From: [Pseudomonas] carboxydohydrogena
GTDB taxonomy: Bacteria > Pseudomonadota > Alphaproteobacteria > Rhizobiales > Xanthobacteraceae
Direction of reading: 5' to 3'
Length of the DNA: 64,000 nt
Assembly (NCBI RefSeq): GCF_029030725.1
Contig: NZ_CP113162.1
Location: 2,354,501 to 2,418,500 of the forward strand
This document shows positions 52,973-61,668 of the stretch, piece after piece (positions within the stretch are counted from its first letter, which is position 1; each line of letters starts with the position of its first letter). Position numbers and translations under genes: made by a program. Below the pieces are notes generated by a model. The model made no database searches. It was not told the DNA's origin and worked only from the letters and a program-made list of their open reading frames with translations.

Positions 52973-54238
52973 TCAGGCAGGCCATGTCAGCTTGCAGCCG
53001 GTGTCGGCGACTGACGGAGCAGCTTTGCTGCCATCCACTTCCATATCGACGACGAACAGATCCTCGGGGTCGTCCTTGCCCTTCGCCTGCGCGTGTCCGA
53101 CGTAAAGTGTCGGCATGAGCTGGTTGTCGCCTTCGCGATAGACCGTGTCCTTCGGCATCAGCGCGATTTCCGGCGGCAGCTTGAAGCCCTGCAACGCCCT
53201 GGCCATCTTCACCGAGTCGAGCGACTTGGCGTTTTGGGCAGCCAGAGCGCAGGTCCAGGCCGACGCGAAGCCGAACCACGTGCGCGCGGTCGGCACATGG
53301 CCGCCGGTCCGCTTGCGAATCTCGGACACGAATTCCGCGACGTGCGGCACGTTCGGCTGCTTCCAGTACCATTCGAACACCCAGCTTCCGATCCGCGCTT
53401 CCGGCGGCAGACCATTCAGCGCTTCGAGCTCCTGCTGGGCACCGGCGATATGGAAGCGCTTGTCGAGGCCGAACTGCACGGCCTGCTTCAGCGTGTTCAC
53501 CATGTCCTCGCCCGACGTCAGCACGATGATGACCTCGGGATTGGCCGCCTGCGCCTTGATCAGATAGGACGAGAAGTCGGTGGTCTGTAGCGGCACGAGA
53601 TCGCCGCCCACCTTCGTTCCACCGAACTCCTTCAGGCTGGCCTCGAAGCCCTGTTGCAGCGTATGGCCGAAGGCATAGTCCGGCGTGATGAAGTACCACT
53701 TCTTGCCGTACTTCTCGAACAGCACCTTCGAGATCGAGTTGGTCTGCATCCGCGTGGTGTTGCAGACGCGGAAGACGTTCCAGTGGCAATTCGTGCCGGT
53801 GATCGTGTCGGTATGGCCGCCCGGAACGATGTGAAGAATCTTCTTTTCATAGGCGACGTTTGCGATCGCCTGCGCCAGCGCCGAGTTCACATTGCCGAGG
53901 ATAAAATTGACCTGATCGCGGTCGATCAGCTTGCGTGCCTTCTGCACGGCGGTGCCGGCATCGCCACTGGTCGAATCTTCCACCAGCATCTCAACTTTGC
54001 GGCCAAGAATTCCGCCCTTGGCGTTCATTTGATCCACGGCGAGCTGAGCGCCAATGATTTCATTCTTGCCGGTCGCGGCGTAGGTGCCCGTCAGACAGTT
54101 GTCCATGCCGATCTTGACGGTGTCGGCGGCCCAGGACGGGACGATAAAGGGAGACGCAACCTGCGAAACACCTGCAAGCGCGGTCGCTTTCAACAACGAA
54201 CGGCGGCTCAATTTCGGTAATTCAAATTTCGAACTCAT
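52973..54238 (-). CDS. ABC transporter substrate-binding protein with Tat-type signal (liv family)
   Basis: 421 residues. The N-terminus has a twin-arginine signal, LSRRSLLKATALAGVSQVAS, with probable cleavage after PSWAA, so the protein is exported folded. The mature part is a type 1 periplasmic binding fold (VKIGMDNCLTGTYAATGKNE, MNAKGGILGRKVEMLVEDS). The ligand is not evident. Tat-exported members of this family are often for amides, urea or aromatic acids rather than leucine. First gene of the transporter operon. Confidence 0.9.
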   Translation of the reverse strand: MSSKFELPKLSRRSLLKATALAGVSQVASPFIVPSWAADTVKIGMDNCLTGTYAATGKNEIIGAQLAVDQMNAKGGILGRKVEMLVEDSTSGDAGTAVQKARKLIDRDQVNFILGNVNSALAQAIANVAYEKKILHIVPGGHTDTITGTNCHWNVFRVCNTTRMQTNSISKVLFEKYGKKWYFITPDYAFGHTLQQGFEASLKEFGGTKVGGDLVPLQTTDFSSYLIKAQAANPEVIIVLTSGEDMVNTLKQAVQFGLDKRFHIAGAQQELEALNGLPPEARIGSWVFEWYWKQPNVPHVAEFVSEIRKRTGGHVPTARTWFGFASAWTCALAAQNAKSLDSVKMARALQGFKLPPEIALMPKDTVYREGDNQLMPTLYVGHAQAKGKDDPEDLFVVDMEVDGSKAAPSVADTGCKLTWPA

Positions 54239-54812
54239 AAACGTCCTCCCAGATGTGATTTGTTTTTGCTTCAGGCCGCGGCCATTTTTGATTTTGAATT
54301 TTTTTGTGATGCCAATGCTGGCTCAAAGAATGCAAAATTAAAATCCAGATATCGCCTCTTGTCGAGAACGTGATGGAAAACTTTCGTCTCACTCCGGTTG
54401 AATTGTCCCGATGTCTTTTTCTTTTTCATATCGCACTGCGATAAGAAGAACGCAGTGCAAAAAACCGACCATGAACACCCGATATAATTGAGTCAGGGCC
54501 CGCGGGCAGATTCCGGCCACAAGAATTTTCACGGACGGGGAATATTCTTCAAGCGACGGTGTCGAACACCGTCCATCAAAATATGTGCTGCGAATTGCCG
54601 TGCCGCGATATCGCCCCATGGGCATCAGCAGGCGAGCCTGAAAAGGCACCACCGCTCCTCATCGCGCCATCCTGAAAGAATCTCGGAAAAAAATTACAAA
54701 CGGGACGATGGCACGTCATTCCGGATATCCGCCCGGAATCGGCGGCACGCCCGGCGATCGTGTGCGGACGCGGCTGTAAATATAGAGTGTGGTGAGGCCG
54801 GGACGGGCGGAA
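54239..54812. other. Long non-coding region between the transporter operon and tRNA-Pro
   Basis: About 570 bp, AT-richer than its surroundings, especially 54290-54440. It must contain the promoter of the binding-protein gene. Short frames exist on both strands, but none shows a ribosome site plus a credible protein. I saw no riboswitch, repeat or integrase remnant. Confidence 0.45.
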
Positions 54813-54889
54813 TGGTCGGAGTAGCAGGATTCGAACCTGCGACCCCCTGCTCCCGAAGCAGGTGCGCTACCGGGCTGCGCTATACTCCG
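54813..54889 (-). tRNA. tRNA-Pro (anticodon CGG)
   Basis: On the minus strand the 5' end CGGAGTA pairs with the 3' TACTCCG to form the acceptor stem. The anticodon stem-loop CCTGCTTCGGGAGCAGG shows anticodon CGG, and the T-loop GGTTCGAATCC is canonical. The discriminator A is followed by an encoded CCA (TGG at 54813-54815 on the plus strand). It reads CCG codons. Confidence 0.97.
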
Positions 54890-54984
54890 ACGTGAGGCCG
54901 GTCTTATAACCGTGCACCCCTCGCCCTGCAAGGCGCGTGAGAAGCACTTTGACGCCGCCCTTTCCAGCGCCCATAAAAGGGGCC

Positions 54985-55965
54985 ATGAGCCTGATTTTGA
55001 CCACAAAAACCGTTCCCGGAGCCGACGCGGCGCGCCCCGCCGCCGAATGCCTTGCGGCTGGCGGTTTGGTCGCCTTCCCCACCGAGACCGTCTACGGCCT
55101 CGGCGCGGACGGGACCAACGGCGAGGCTGTGGCCCGGCTTTACGCGGCCAAGGGGCGCCCCTCCTTCAACCCGCTTATCGCTCATCTGCCGACGCTGGAA
55201 GCCGCACAGCGCGTCGCCGTCTTTAGCGAAACCGCCCTGAAACTCGCCCAAGCCTTCTGGCCGGGACCGCTGACGCTGGTGCTGCCCAAGGCGCCCGGAT
55301 GCCCTGTGAGCGAACTCGCCACGGCGGGCCTCGATACCGTCGCGGTGCGGATTCCGGCCCATCCGGTGGCTCTCGCCATTCTGAAAGCGCTCGGCCGGCC
55401 GATCGTTGCTCCGTCCGCCAATCGTTCGGGCCACGTCTCGCCCACCACCGCCGCGCATGTGCTCCATGACCTCGACGGCCGCATCGACCTGATCGTCGAT
55501 GGCGGGCCGGTCAATGTCGGCGTGGAATCCACCATCATCGGATGCACCGGCGCGCCCGTGCTGCTGCGGCCGGGCGGCACCCCTCGCGATGAGATCGAGG
55601 GTGTGCTGGGTATCTCGCTTGGACGAATCGAAACCGCGCCGGGGCATGACAATCCGCTCGCGCCCGGCATGCTGGAATCCCATTACGCGCCCAAGGCCGC
55701 CGTCCGGCTGAACGCGACGGACGTGAAAAACGACGAGGCGCTGCTCGCCTTCGGCGAGGCGCTGCCCGGCGCACGGCCTGAGCGCACGCTCAATCTCTCG
55801 CCGCGCGGCGACCTGATCGAGGCGGCGGCCAATCTGTTCGGCCATCTGCGAACGCTGGACGATACAGCCACACGGACCATCGCGGTCATGCCCATTCCCT
55901 CCCACGGCCTCGGTGAAGCGATCAACGATCGCCTGCGCCGCGCCGCAGCCGACCGGCCCTCATGA
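54985..55965 (+). CDS. L-threonylcarbamoyladenylate synthase (Sua5 type)
   Basis: 326 residues from the ATG at 54985 with AAGGGG upstream. It makes threonylcarbamoyl-AMP for the t6A37 tRNA modification. The YrdC/TsaC domain contains GGLVAFPTETVYGLGADGTN, KGRPSFNPLIAHL, PSANRSGHVSPT and VDGGPVNVGVESTI; the C-terminal Sua5 domain of about 110 residues follows SHYAPKAAVRL. It overlaps the next gene as ATGA, linking it with an FAD-dependent dehydrogenase of no obvious relation. Confidence 0.95.
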   Translation: MSLILTTKTVPGADAARPAAECLAAGGLVAFPTETVYGLGADGTNGEAVARLYAAKGRPSFNPLIAHLPTLEAAQRVAVFSETALKLAQAFWPGPLTLVLPKAPGCPVSELATAGLDTVAVRIPAHPVALAILKALGRPIVAPSANRSGHVSPTTAAHVLHDLDGRIDLIVDGGPVNVGVESTIIGCTGAPVLLRPGGTPRDEIEGVLGISLGRIETAPGHDNPLAPGMLESHYAPKAAVRLNATDVKNDEALLAFGEALPGARPERTLNLSPRGDLIEAAANLFGHLRTLDDTATRTIAVMPIPSHGLGEAINDRLRRAAADRPS

Positions 55966-57380
55966 TGACAAGCACCTCCCCTCTTCCGGCAGATTTGCTG
56001 GCGCGTTTCCGCGCCATCGTCGGCGACAAGCACGCCATCATGGATGGCGACGAGAAAACGCCCTATCTCGTCGAGGAGCGAGGTCTTTATCAGGGCCACT
56101 CTCCGCTGATCCTGCGCCCGGGCTCCACGGACGAAGTCGCCGCGATCTGCAAGCTGGCGACGGAGACGAAAACCCCGCTGGTGCCGCAGGGCGGCAACAC
56201 CGGCCTCGTGGGCGGGCAGATCCCCCATCACGGCGAAATTCTTCTTTCGCTACGCCGGATGGACAAGGTGCGCGAGATCGACACGTCCTCCAACACCATG
56301 ATCTGCGAATCCGGCGTCATCCTCGCCAACGCGCATGTCGCGGCGGAGAAAGCGGACCGCATCTTCCCGCTGTGGCTCGGCTCGGAGGGAAGCTGCACCA
56401 TCGGCGGCAATCTCTCCACCAACGCGGGCGGCATCGCCGCACTGTCCTATGGGGTGGCGCGCGATCTCGTGCTCGGGCTTGAAGTCGTGCTGGCTGACGG
56501 GCGCGTTCTCAACGGCCTGTCGAAGCTGAAGAAGGACAACACCGGCTACGACCTGCGCAATCTGTTCATCGGCGCGGAAGGCACGCTCGGCATCATCACC
56601 GCCGCCGTGCTGAAACTGATGCCGAAACCCCGCACGATTGAAACCGCGTTCGTCGGCCTCGCATCGCCCGAGGCCGCGCTCGAACTTCTGGCGCTGTCGC
56701 AATCGCATGCGGGCAGCGCGCTTACCAGTTTCGAACTGATCGCCGACATCGCGGTACAGTTCGCGCTCAAGCACGGCCCGGGACTGCGCGCGCCGCTGTC
56801 GGAACCGCATCCGTGGTACGTGCTGATGGAAATCTCGTCGCCGCGCGACGATGGACGCACGCTGATCGAAGGCGCGCTCGAAGCCGCGATGGAAGCGGGC
56901 CTCGTCGATGACGCCGTGATCGCCGCGAATCTCGATCAGCGGCAGGCGTTCTGGACCTTGCGCGAAGTGATCTCCCACGCGCAGAAGCCGGAAGGCGGCT
57001 CGATCAAGCACGATGTCTCGGTGCCTGTGGCCGCCGTGCCGCAGTTTCTCATCGATGCGGACGCGGCCGTCACGAAACTAATTCCCGGCACGCGGCCGGT
57101 GGCGTTCGGCCATCTCGGCGACGGCAACATCCATTACAACATCAGCCAGCCGGTCGGCGCGGACAAGGCCGCGTTCGTCGCGCGCTGGCATGAAGTCAAC
57201 GATGTGGTCCACGCCATCGTGCGCCAGCACGGCGGCTCGATTTCCGCCGAACACGGCATCGGCCTGATGAAACGGGAAGAACTGCCGCGCGTGAAGGACC
57301 CGGTGGCGCTCGACCTGATGCGCGCGCTCAAGCGCACGCTCGATCCGCTCGACATCCTCAATCCGGGCAAGGTGGTGTGA
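55962..57380 (+). CDS. FAD-linked 2-hydroxyacid dehydrogenase (D-2-hydroxyglutarate/D-lactate dehydrogenase-like)
   Basis: 472 residues. The PCMH-type FAD domain has QGGNTGLVGGQIPHHGEI and LGSEGSCTIGGNLSTNAGG; the C-terminal FAD-oxidase domain contains PVAFGHLGDGNIHYNI and SAEHGIGLMKREEL. This pattern fits D-2-hydroxyglutarate dehydrogenase and related D-2-hydroxyacid oxidisers. The exact acid cannot be fixed. Translationally coupled to the sua5-like gene. The convergent yedK gene ends 6 bp after its stop. Confidence 0.88.
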   Translation: MMTSTSPLPADLLARFRAIVGDKHAIMDGDEKTPYLVEERGLYQGHSPLILRPGSTDEVAAICKLATETKTPLVPQGGNTGLVGGQIPHHGEILLSLRRMDKVREIDTSSNTMICESGVILANAHVAAEKADRIFPLWLGSEGSCTIGGNLSTNAGGIAALSYGVARDLVLGLEVVLADGRVLNGLSKLKKDNTGYDLRNLFIGAEGTLGIITAAVLKLMPKPRTIETAFVGLASPEAALELLALSQSHAGSALTSFELIADIAVQFALKHGPGLRAPLSEPHPWYVLMEISSPRDDGRTLIEGALEAAMEAGLVDDAVIAANLDQRQAFWTLREVISHAQKPEGGSIKHDVSVPVAAVPQFLIDADAAVTKLIPGTRPVAFGHLGDGNIHYNISQPVGADKAAFVARWHEVNDVVHAIVRQHGGSISAEHGIGLMKREELPRVKDPVALDLMRALKRTLDPLDILNPGKVV

Positions 57381-57386
57381 GGACTG

Positions 57387-58133
57387 CTAGAACAACGAGC
57401 CCTGTCTCTCGTCCAACACGCGACGAGAGGGACGCAGCGATGCCTCCGGCTTCACGACCTCACCAAAGAGTTCGATGCGCGATAGCAATCCCGCGTGATC
57501 GTTGGCGACACGATTGACGTCAGTCGATACCGGATGCCACGCGAGGCTGCCCGAAGGCGGCGGCTGCAAAAGAGTAACGGCCTCTGCCGTCGCAATCTCA
57601 CCGCCCTCCAGCCAGCAGGCATAGTCGCGCGGCGCGATCACCACCGGCACCCGCGCATGCAGATGCGCCATCTCCTCCCGCGCCGCTGCCGTGACGATCG
57701 CCACGGTGTCGAGTTCCTCCCCGTTGGGACCGGCCCATGTTTCCGCGACCGCCGCCAGTCCCATCGGCGCACCGTCGCGCGGATGAATGAAGAAAGGCTG
57801 CTTGTGCTTGCCCCTGACCTGCCACTCGTAATAGCCGTCAGCCGGGATCAGGCAGCGCCGCCGCCGGATCGCGTTGCGGAAGGCAGGCTTCTCCAGCACG
57901 GTTTCGGAACGGGCATTGATGACCAGCGAGAATGTTTTCGGGTCCTTGACCCATGCCGGGATGAAGCCCCAGCGCATCAGCCGGAAATGCCGGCCGCTCG
58001 CCTCACCGGCCACCACCGCCACCGGCTGCGTCGGCGCGATATTGTAGCGGGGCGGAAAATTCGGCTGCTCGGCATAGCCGAATGCATGCAACAGGATCGC
58101 CGGAGCCGAGGTCAGCGTAAATCGTCCGCACAT
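57387..58133 (-). CDS. SOS response-associated peptidase, YedK/HMCES family
   Basis: 248 residues. The mature N-terminal Cys2 (MCGRFTLT) forms a stable link to abasic sites in single-stranded DNA. Other active-site residues are seen in INARSETVLEKPAFRNA, PADGYYEW (Glu) and HLHARVPVVI (His). It shields abasic sites at replication forks. No ImuB or DnaE2 mutasome genes lie next to it. Confidence 0.95.
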   Translation of the reverse strand: MCGRFTLTSAPAILLHAFGYAEQPNFPPRYNIAPTQPVAVVAGEASGRHFRLMRWGFIPAWVKDPKTFSLVINARSETVLEKPAFRNAIRRRRCLIPADGYYEWQVRGKHKQPFFIHPRDGAPMGLAAVAETWAGPNGEELDTVAIVTAAAREEMAHLHARVPVVIAPRDYACWLEGGEIATAEAVTLLQPPPSGSLAWHPVSTDVNRVANDHAGLLSRIELFGEVVKPEASLRPSRRVLDERQGSLF

Positions 58134-58216
58134 CCCGCGCCCCTATAACCGGATACCGATCATTAATTGCCGTCCTGTAATGTCTAAGCCGTTCCTGTGA
58201 CCCCTCAAAGCACCCG

Positions 58217-58717
58217 ATGGCGTTATCCCAAGCCACAGCCTCGACGAACCTGCCGGATGCGGCCGCCCAGGCGGCACGCCGACAGTTGTTGAAGGATAAC
58301 AACATCAATCCGCGCACAGGACTCGCGACCGACTATCTGAACCATTTCAACGAAGCGATCATGCTTCTGGAAATGATCCCGGACATGCCGGAATGCGCCG
58401 AGGATTTCCTGAACTGGCGGCCCCTGACCTATCGCGAGCATTTCGAGGGCTCCAACCTCAAGGCCAGGGAACTCACGATCCAGGCCTACGAACGGTCCGA
58501 GGTCGCGCTGAAAGCCGAGTTCGACCGGGTGATCGGCTCGATGCGGGATATTCTGGTGGCCGTGAGCCAGGGCATGCGCAGCACCACGCAGGATGCGACC
58601 CGCGCCAGACTCGCAACCGAGGCCATCGGCTGGATACAGCCTTTGCTTGCGATGGCCGGCGCTTTGATCCACGGTGTCTCGGACGGAACCGACATCGACA
58701 GCATCATGGAATCCTGA
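58217..58717 (+). CDS. Conserved protein of unknown function, helical
   Basis: 166 residues without signal peptide or membrane helix. Mostly helical; the central part LATDYLNHFNEAIMLLEMIP, then a YREHFEGSNLKARE stretch, contains no cofactor motif I know. I recall similar proteins in Bradyrhizobium and Rhodopseudomonas. It is followed 4 bp later by a NUDIX gene on the same strand, so the two are probably co-transcribed. Confidence 0.78.
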   Translation: MALSQATASTNLPDAAAQAARRQLLKDNNINPRTGLATDYLNHFNEAIMLLEMIPDMPECAEDFLNWRPLTYREHFEGSNLKARELTIQAYERSEVALKAEFDRVIGSMRDILVAVSQGMRSTTQDATRARLATEAIGWIQPLLAMAGALIHGVSDGTDIDSIMES

Positions 58718-58721
58718 AGAC

Positions 58722-59144
58722 GTGACCGACCCCATCACCGCACGGCCGCAGGTCGCGGTCAGCGCAGGCATTTTCCGCGACAGCAAGATCCTCCTGACAC
58801 GCCGGGCCAACGACCCCAAGGGCGTGCGCTGGACCTTTCCCGGCGGCCGCATCGAGTCCGGCGAAACCATGGCCGAGGCGCTCAAGCGTGAAATCCTCGA
58901 GGAAACCGGGCTGACGATCGAGATCGCCGGATCGGCCGGGGTCCGCGAAATGCTGCACGCCCAGTCCGGGCACGGGCATTTCATCATCCTGCCGTTCGCG
59001 GCGCGCTGGGTGTCCGGCGAGGTCGCGCTCAACGACGAGCTTGCGGAAGCCCGCTGGTTCGACCCCGGCGAGACCGGCGGCCTCACGGTCACGGAGGGGC
59101 TGCACGAGGTGATCGCCGACGCCTGCCGGATCGTGGGCGTCTAG
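58722..59144 (+). CDS. NUDIX hydrolase
   Basis: 140 residues from the GTG at 58722, 4 bp after the preceding stop; a start inside that gene is less likely. The Nudix box is complete: GGRIESGETMAEALKREILE then ETGL. RPQVAVSAGIFRDSKILLTR begins the domain. It hydrolyses nucleoside-diphosphate-linked compounds (oxidised nucleotides, ADP-ribose or similar); the substrate is not predictable. Confidence 0.92.
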   Translation: MTDPITARPQVAVSAGIFRDSKILLTRRANDPKGVRWTFPGGRIESGETMAEALKREILEETGLTIEIAGSAGVREMLHAQSGHGHFIILPFAARWVSGEVALNDELAEARWFDPGETGGLTVTEGLHEVIADACRIVGV

Positions 59145-59223
59145 GCCATCACAGGCTCTCCTTCCTGAACCAGCCTGCTTCCCTTGTTGCGTTCTTTGGG
59201 CCGGGAAGGCTAAGACCGCCGCC

Positions 59224-59601
59224 ATGCTGCGCCATTTCCTCGCCGTGCTCCTGACCTGCTCGATCCTGCTGCCGGCCACCGTCCGCGCGGAGGACGAGGC
59301 CGCGCCGTTCGACGCCGACCTTCAGCGTCTGGCTGAAATCATGGGCGCGCTGCATTACCTGCGCGGCATCTGCGGAACCAGTGACGGCCAGAAATGGCGA
59401 ACCGAAATGCAGGCCTTGCTCGAAGCCGAGACGCCATCCGGCGACCGCCGCACCCGGATGATCGCGAGTTTCAACCGCGGCTATAACGGTTTCCAGCAGA
59501 CCTACCGGACCTGCACCCCGGCCGCCCATCTGGTGGTCCGCCGGTACCTGATCGAGGGGGCCGACATTTCCCGGAACCTGACCTCGCGCTACGCGAACTG
59601 A
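59224..59601 (+). CDS. TIGR02301 family exported protein
   Basis: 125 residues with a signal peptide cleaved after ATVRA (about residue 22). The conserved core DADLQRLAEIMGALHYLRGI, then IASFNRGYNGFQQTYRTC, matches the uncharacterised alphaproteobacterial family TIGR02301 as I remember it. Two Cys (GICGTS and RTCTP) may form a disulfide. Periplasmic; role unknown. Confidence 0.82.
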   Translation: MLRHFLAVLLTCSILLPATVRAEDEAAPFDADLQRLAEIMGALHYLRGICGTSDGQKWRTEMQALLEAETPSGDRRTRMIASFNRGYNGFQQTYRTCTPAAHLVVRRYLIEGADISRNLTSRYAN

Positions 59602-59730
59602 AGTTATCGACAGCCGTCCCCTTTAAATTAACCTTTTCGCAAGAACTGGCTGGGATGGCCCGCGCTGCATGTTAAAGCTCGGGGACATTGCCACGGCGCT
59701 TTCGCGCCCGATTCCGGATTGTCTTCGTTC

Positions 59731-59994
59731 ATGTCGTATTCGCCTCTTGCCCCTTCCCGCGCTCCGCTCCCCGACCAAGAGCAGAAGCAGGCCGCGCTGA
59801 CGTATCTGAACGAGGCGTGGGCCGAAGCGCTTCACGACGGCATCGACGGCGACTGCCTCGCGCAAGCGAGCCTGTTCGCGGCCTTCGCCGAACTCGTGAA
59901 TACCTATGGCGAAGATGCGGTCGCGAAATTCGTCGAGGGCCTGCCCGCGCGCATTCGCAGCGGCGAGTTCTCGGTGGTGATGTTCAAGCAGTAG
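59731..59994 (+). CDS. Small conserved protein of unknown function
   Basis: 87 residues from the ATG at 59731; an ATG at 59719 is equally possible and neither has a strong ribosome site. Helical, acidic centre: EQKQAALTYLNEAWAEALHD then FAAFAELVNTYGEDAVAKFV. No signal peptide. Not recognised beyond being typical of small cytoplasmic proteins in this family. An interspersed repeat follows its stop. Confidence 0.65.
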   Translation: MSYSPLAPSRAPLPDQEQKQAALTYLNEAWAEALHDGIDGDCLAQASLFAAFAELVNTYGEDAVAKFVEGLPARIRSGEFSVVMFKQ

Positions 59995-59998
59995 CACC

Positions 59999-60093
59999 GT
60001 CACCCTGAGGTGCTATTGCGAAGCAATGGCCTCGAAGGGCGACGGCCTTATCCTTCGAGGCTCGGGCTGACGCCCTCGCACCTCAGGATGACG
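59999..60093. repeat. Interspersed repeat (CGTCACCCTGAGGTGC family)
   Basis: CGTCACCCTGAGGTGC at the left end and GCACCTCAGGATGACG (60078-60093) at the right end are near-perfect inverted copies. Internal GCCTCGAAGG and CCTTCGAGGC form a second hairpin. A common rhizobial intergenic element type, distinct from the other three families here. Confidence 0.8.
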
Positions 60094-60154
60094 CCGTCGG
60101 ACAAACCTCGTCTCATCATGCTCTGGTTTTCCGCCTGCGCGGGAACAACGATAA

Positions 60155-61489
60155 CTACGGCTTCAGCGTTTCCACAAAGCGCACCGGCTCGCCCTGCGAC
60201 GGCGTCGCCACCTCGCCCTGCCACATCACCCGCTGCCCGCGCACGATGGTGCCGACCGGCCAGCCCTTCACCTTCACGCCGTCATAAGGCGTCCAGCCCG
60301 CGCGCGAGGCGTTGTCCGCGTTGCGGATCGTCTCGCTGCGCTTCATGTCGACCACAGTGAAGTCGGCATCGTACCCGGCGGCGATGCGGCCCTTGCAGGC
60401 CATGTTGAAGATGCGCGCGGGTCCCGCGCTCGACAGATCGACGAACCGCGCCAGCGACAGCCGCCCTGCATTCACATGATCGAGCATGATCGGCACCAGC
60501 GTCTGCACGCCGGTCATGCCCGAGGGCGACGCCGGATAGGTCTTCGACTTCTCCTCCAGCGTATGCGGCGCGTGATCGGAGCCGAGCACATCGACGATGC
60601 CCTGCGAGATGCCGCGCCAGATCGCCTCGCGATGGCTGGCATCGCGCACCGGCGGATTCATCTGCACGCGGGTCCCTAACCGCTCGTAGCATTCCGGGGC
60701 CGCCAGCGTGAGGTGATGCGGCGTCGCCTCGCAGGTCGCGACATCCTTGTGGTCGCGCAGATAGTCGATCTCCTGTTTGGTCGAAATATGCAGGACGTGA
60801 ATCCGCTTGCCGTATTCGCGCGCGATGCCGACAAGGCGTTGCGTCGCGATCAGCGCCGCCGTTTCGTCGCGCCACACCGGATGCGAGCGCGGGTCGCCTT
60901 CGATGCGCAGATTCTTGCGCTCGTTCAGCCGATACTCGTCCTCGGCATGAAACGCGGCGCGGCGGCGGATCACGCCGAGAATTTTCCGCAGGCCGTCGTC
61001 ATCCTCCACCAGCAGGCTGCCAGTCGATGATCCGATGAACACCTTGACGCCCGAGCAGCCCGGCGCGCGCTCCAGTTCGGGCAATTCGCGATAGTTCTCG
61101 CGCGTGCCGCCGATGAAGAAGGCGAAGTCGCAATGCATGCGGTGATGCGCGGCCTTGATCTTGGCGGTGAAGGTTTCTTCCGTAATGGTCAGCGGATTAG
61201 TGTTCGGCATCTCGAACACCGCCGTGACGCCGCCCAGCACCGCGCTGCGCGAGCCGGTTTCCAGATCTTCCTTGTGCGTGAGGCCCGGTTCGCGGAAATG
61301 CACCTGCGTGTCCATCACGCCGGGCAGGATGTGCAGGCCCTTGCAATCGATCACCTCGCCCGCGCTGGCGTTATCCGGCACGTCGAGCGCGGCGATCCTG
61401 CCCGCGGTGACGCCGATATTGCGCACGCCCTCCCCGTCCTGATTGACCACGGTTCCGGATTTGAGGATGAGATCGAAGGTCTGAGCCAT
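60155..61489 (-). CDS. pyrC: Dihydroorotase family protein (class I type)
   Basis: 444 residues from the ATG at 61489; the frame is open to 61567. An amidohydrolase-fold enzyme that would cyclise carbamoyl-aspartate in pyrimidine synthesis. The first metal site reads DTQVHFREPG, with Gln in place of the first His of the usual HxH. The other ligands are present: Lys in GVKVFIGSSTG, His in FHAEDEY, His in HVLHIST and Asp in LGSDHAPH. No pyrB is adjacent. The Gln variant may still be active; a related hydantoinase-type activity is not excluded. Confidence 0.83.
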   Translation of the reverse strand: MAQTFDLILKSGTVVNQDGEGVRNIGVTAGRIAALDVPDNASAGEVIDCKGLHILPGVMDTQVHFREPGLTHKEDLETGSRSAVLGGVTAVFEMPNTNPLTITEETFTAKIKAAHHRMHCDFAFFIGGTRENYRELPELERAPGCSGVKVFIGSSTGSLLVEDDDGLRKILGVIRRRAAFHAEDEYRLNERKNLRIEGDPRSHPVWRDETAALIATQRLVGIAREYGKRIHVLHISTKQEIDYLRDHKDVATCEATPHHLTLAAPECYERLGTRVQMNPPVRDASHREAIWRGISQGIVDVLGSDHAPHTLEEKSKTYPASPSGMTGVQTLVPIMLDHVNAGRLSLARFVDLSSAGPARIFNMACKGRIAAGYDADFTVVDMKRSETIRNADNASRAGWTPYDGVKVKGWPVGTIVRGQRVMWQGEVATPSQGEPVRFVETLKP

Positions 61490-61668
61490 TATTCTGAATG
61501 CCGAATGAGGTTTGCGAGGTGCCATAATTTGGTCCGCGCGAACCTGCGCGGGGCTTGTTGCGCGCACCTTACAGCCTTACGTTTCATAGCGATATCGGCG
61601 TTGCGCGATTCTTCGCAAAACTTCTGCCGGTCAACCTCTCGATCACGAATCCGCCACTCAAGAATCCC

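Noticed and set aside
54239-54812. Small genes (frames at 54389-54652 minus and 54488-54895 plus)
   Set aside because: Neither has a ribosome site or credible composition; the second runs into the tRNA gene.
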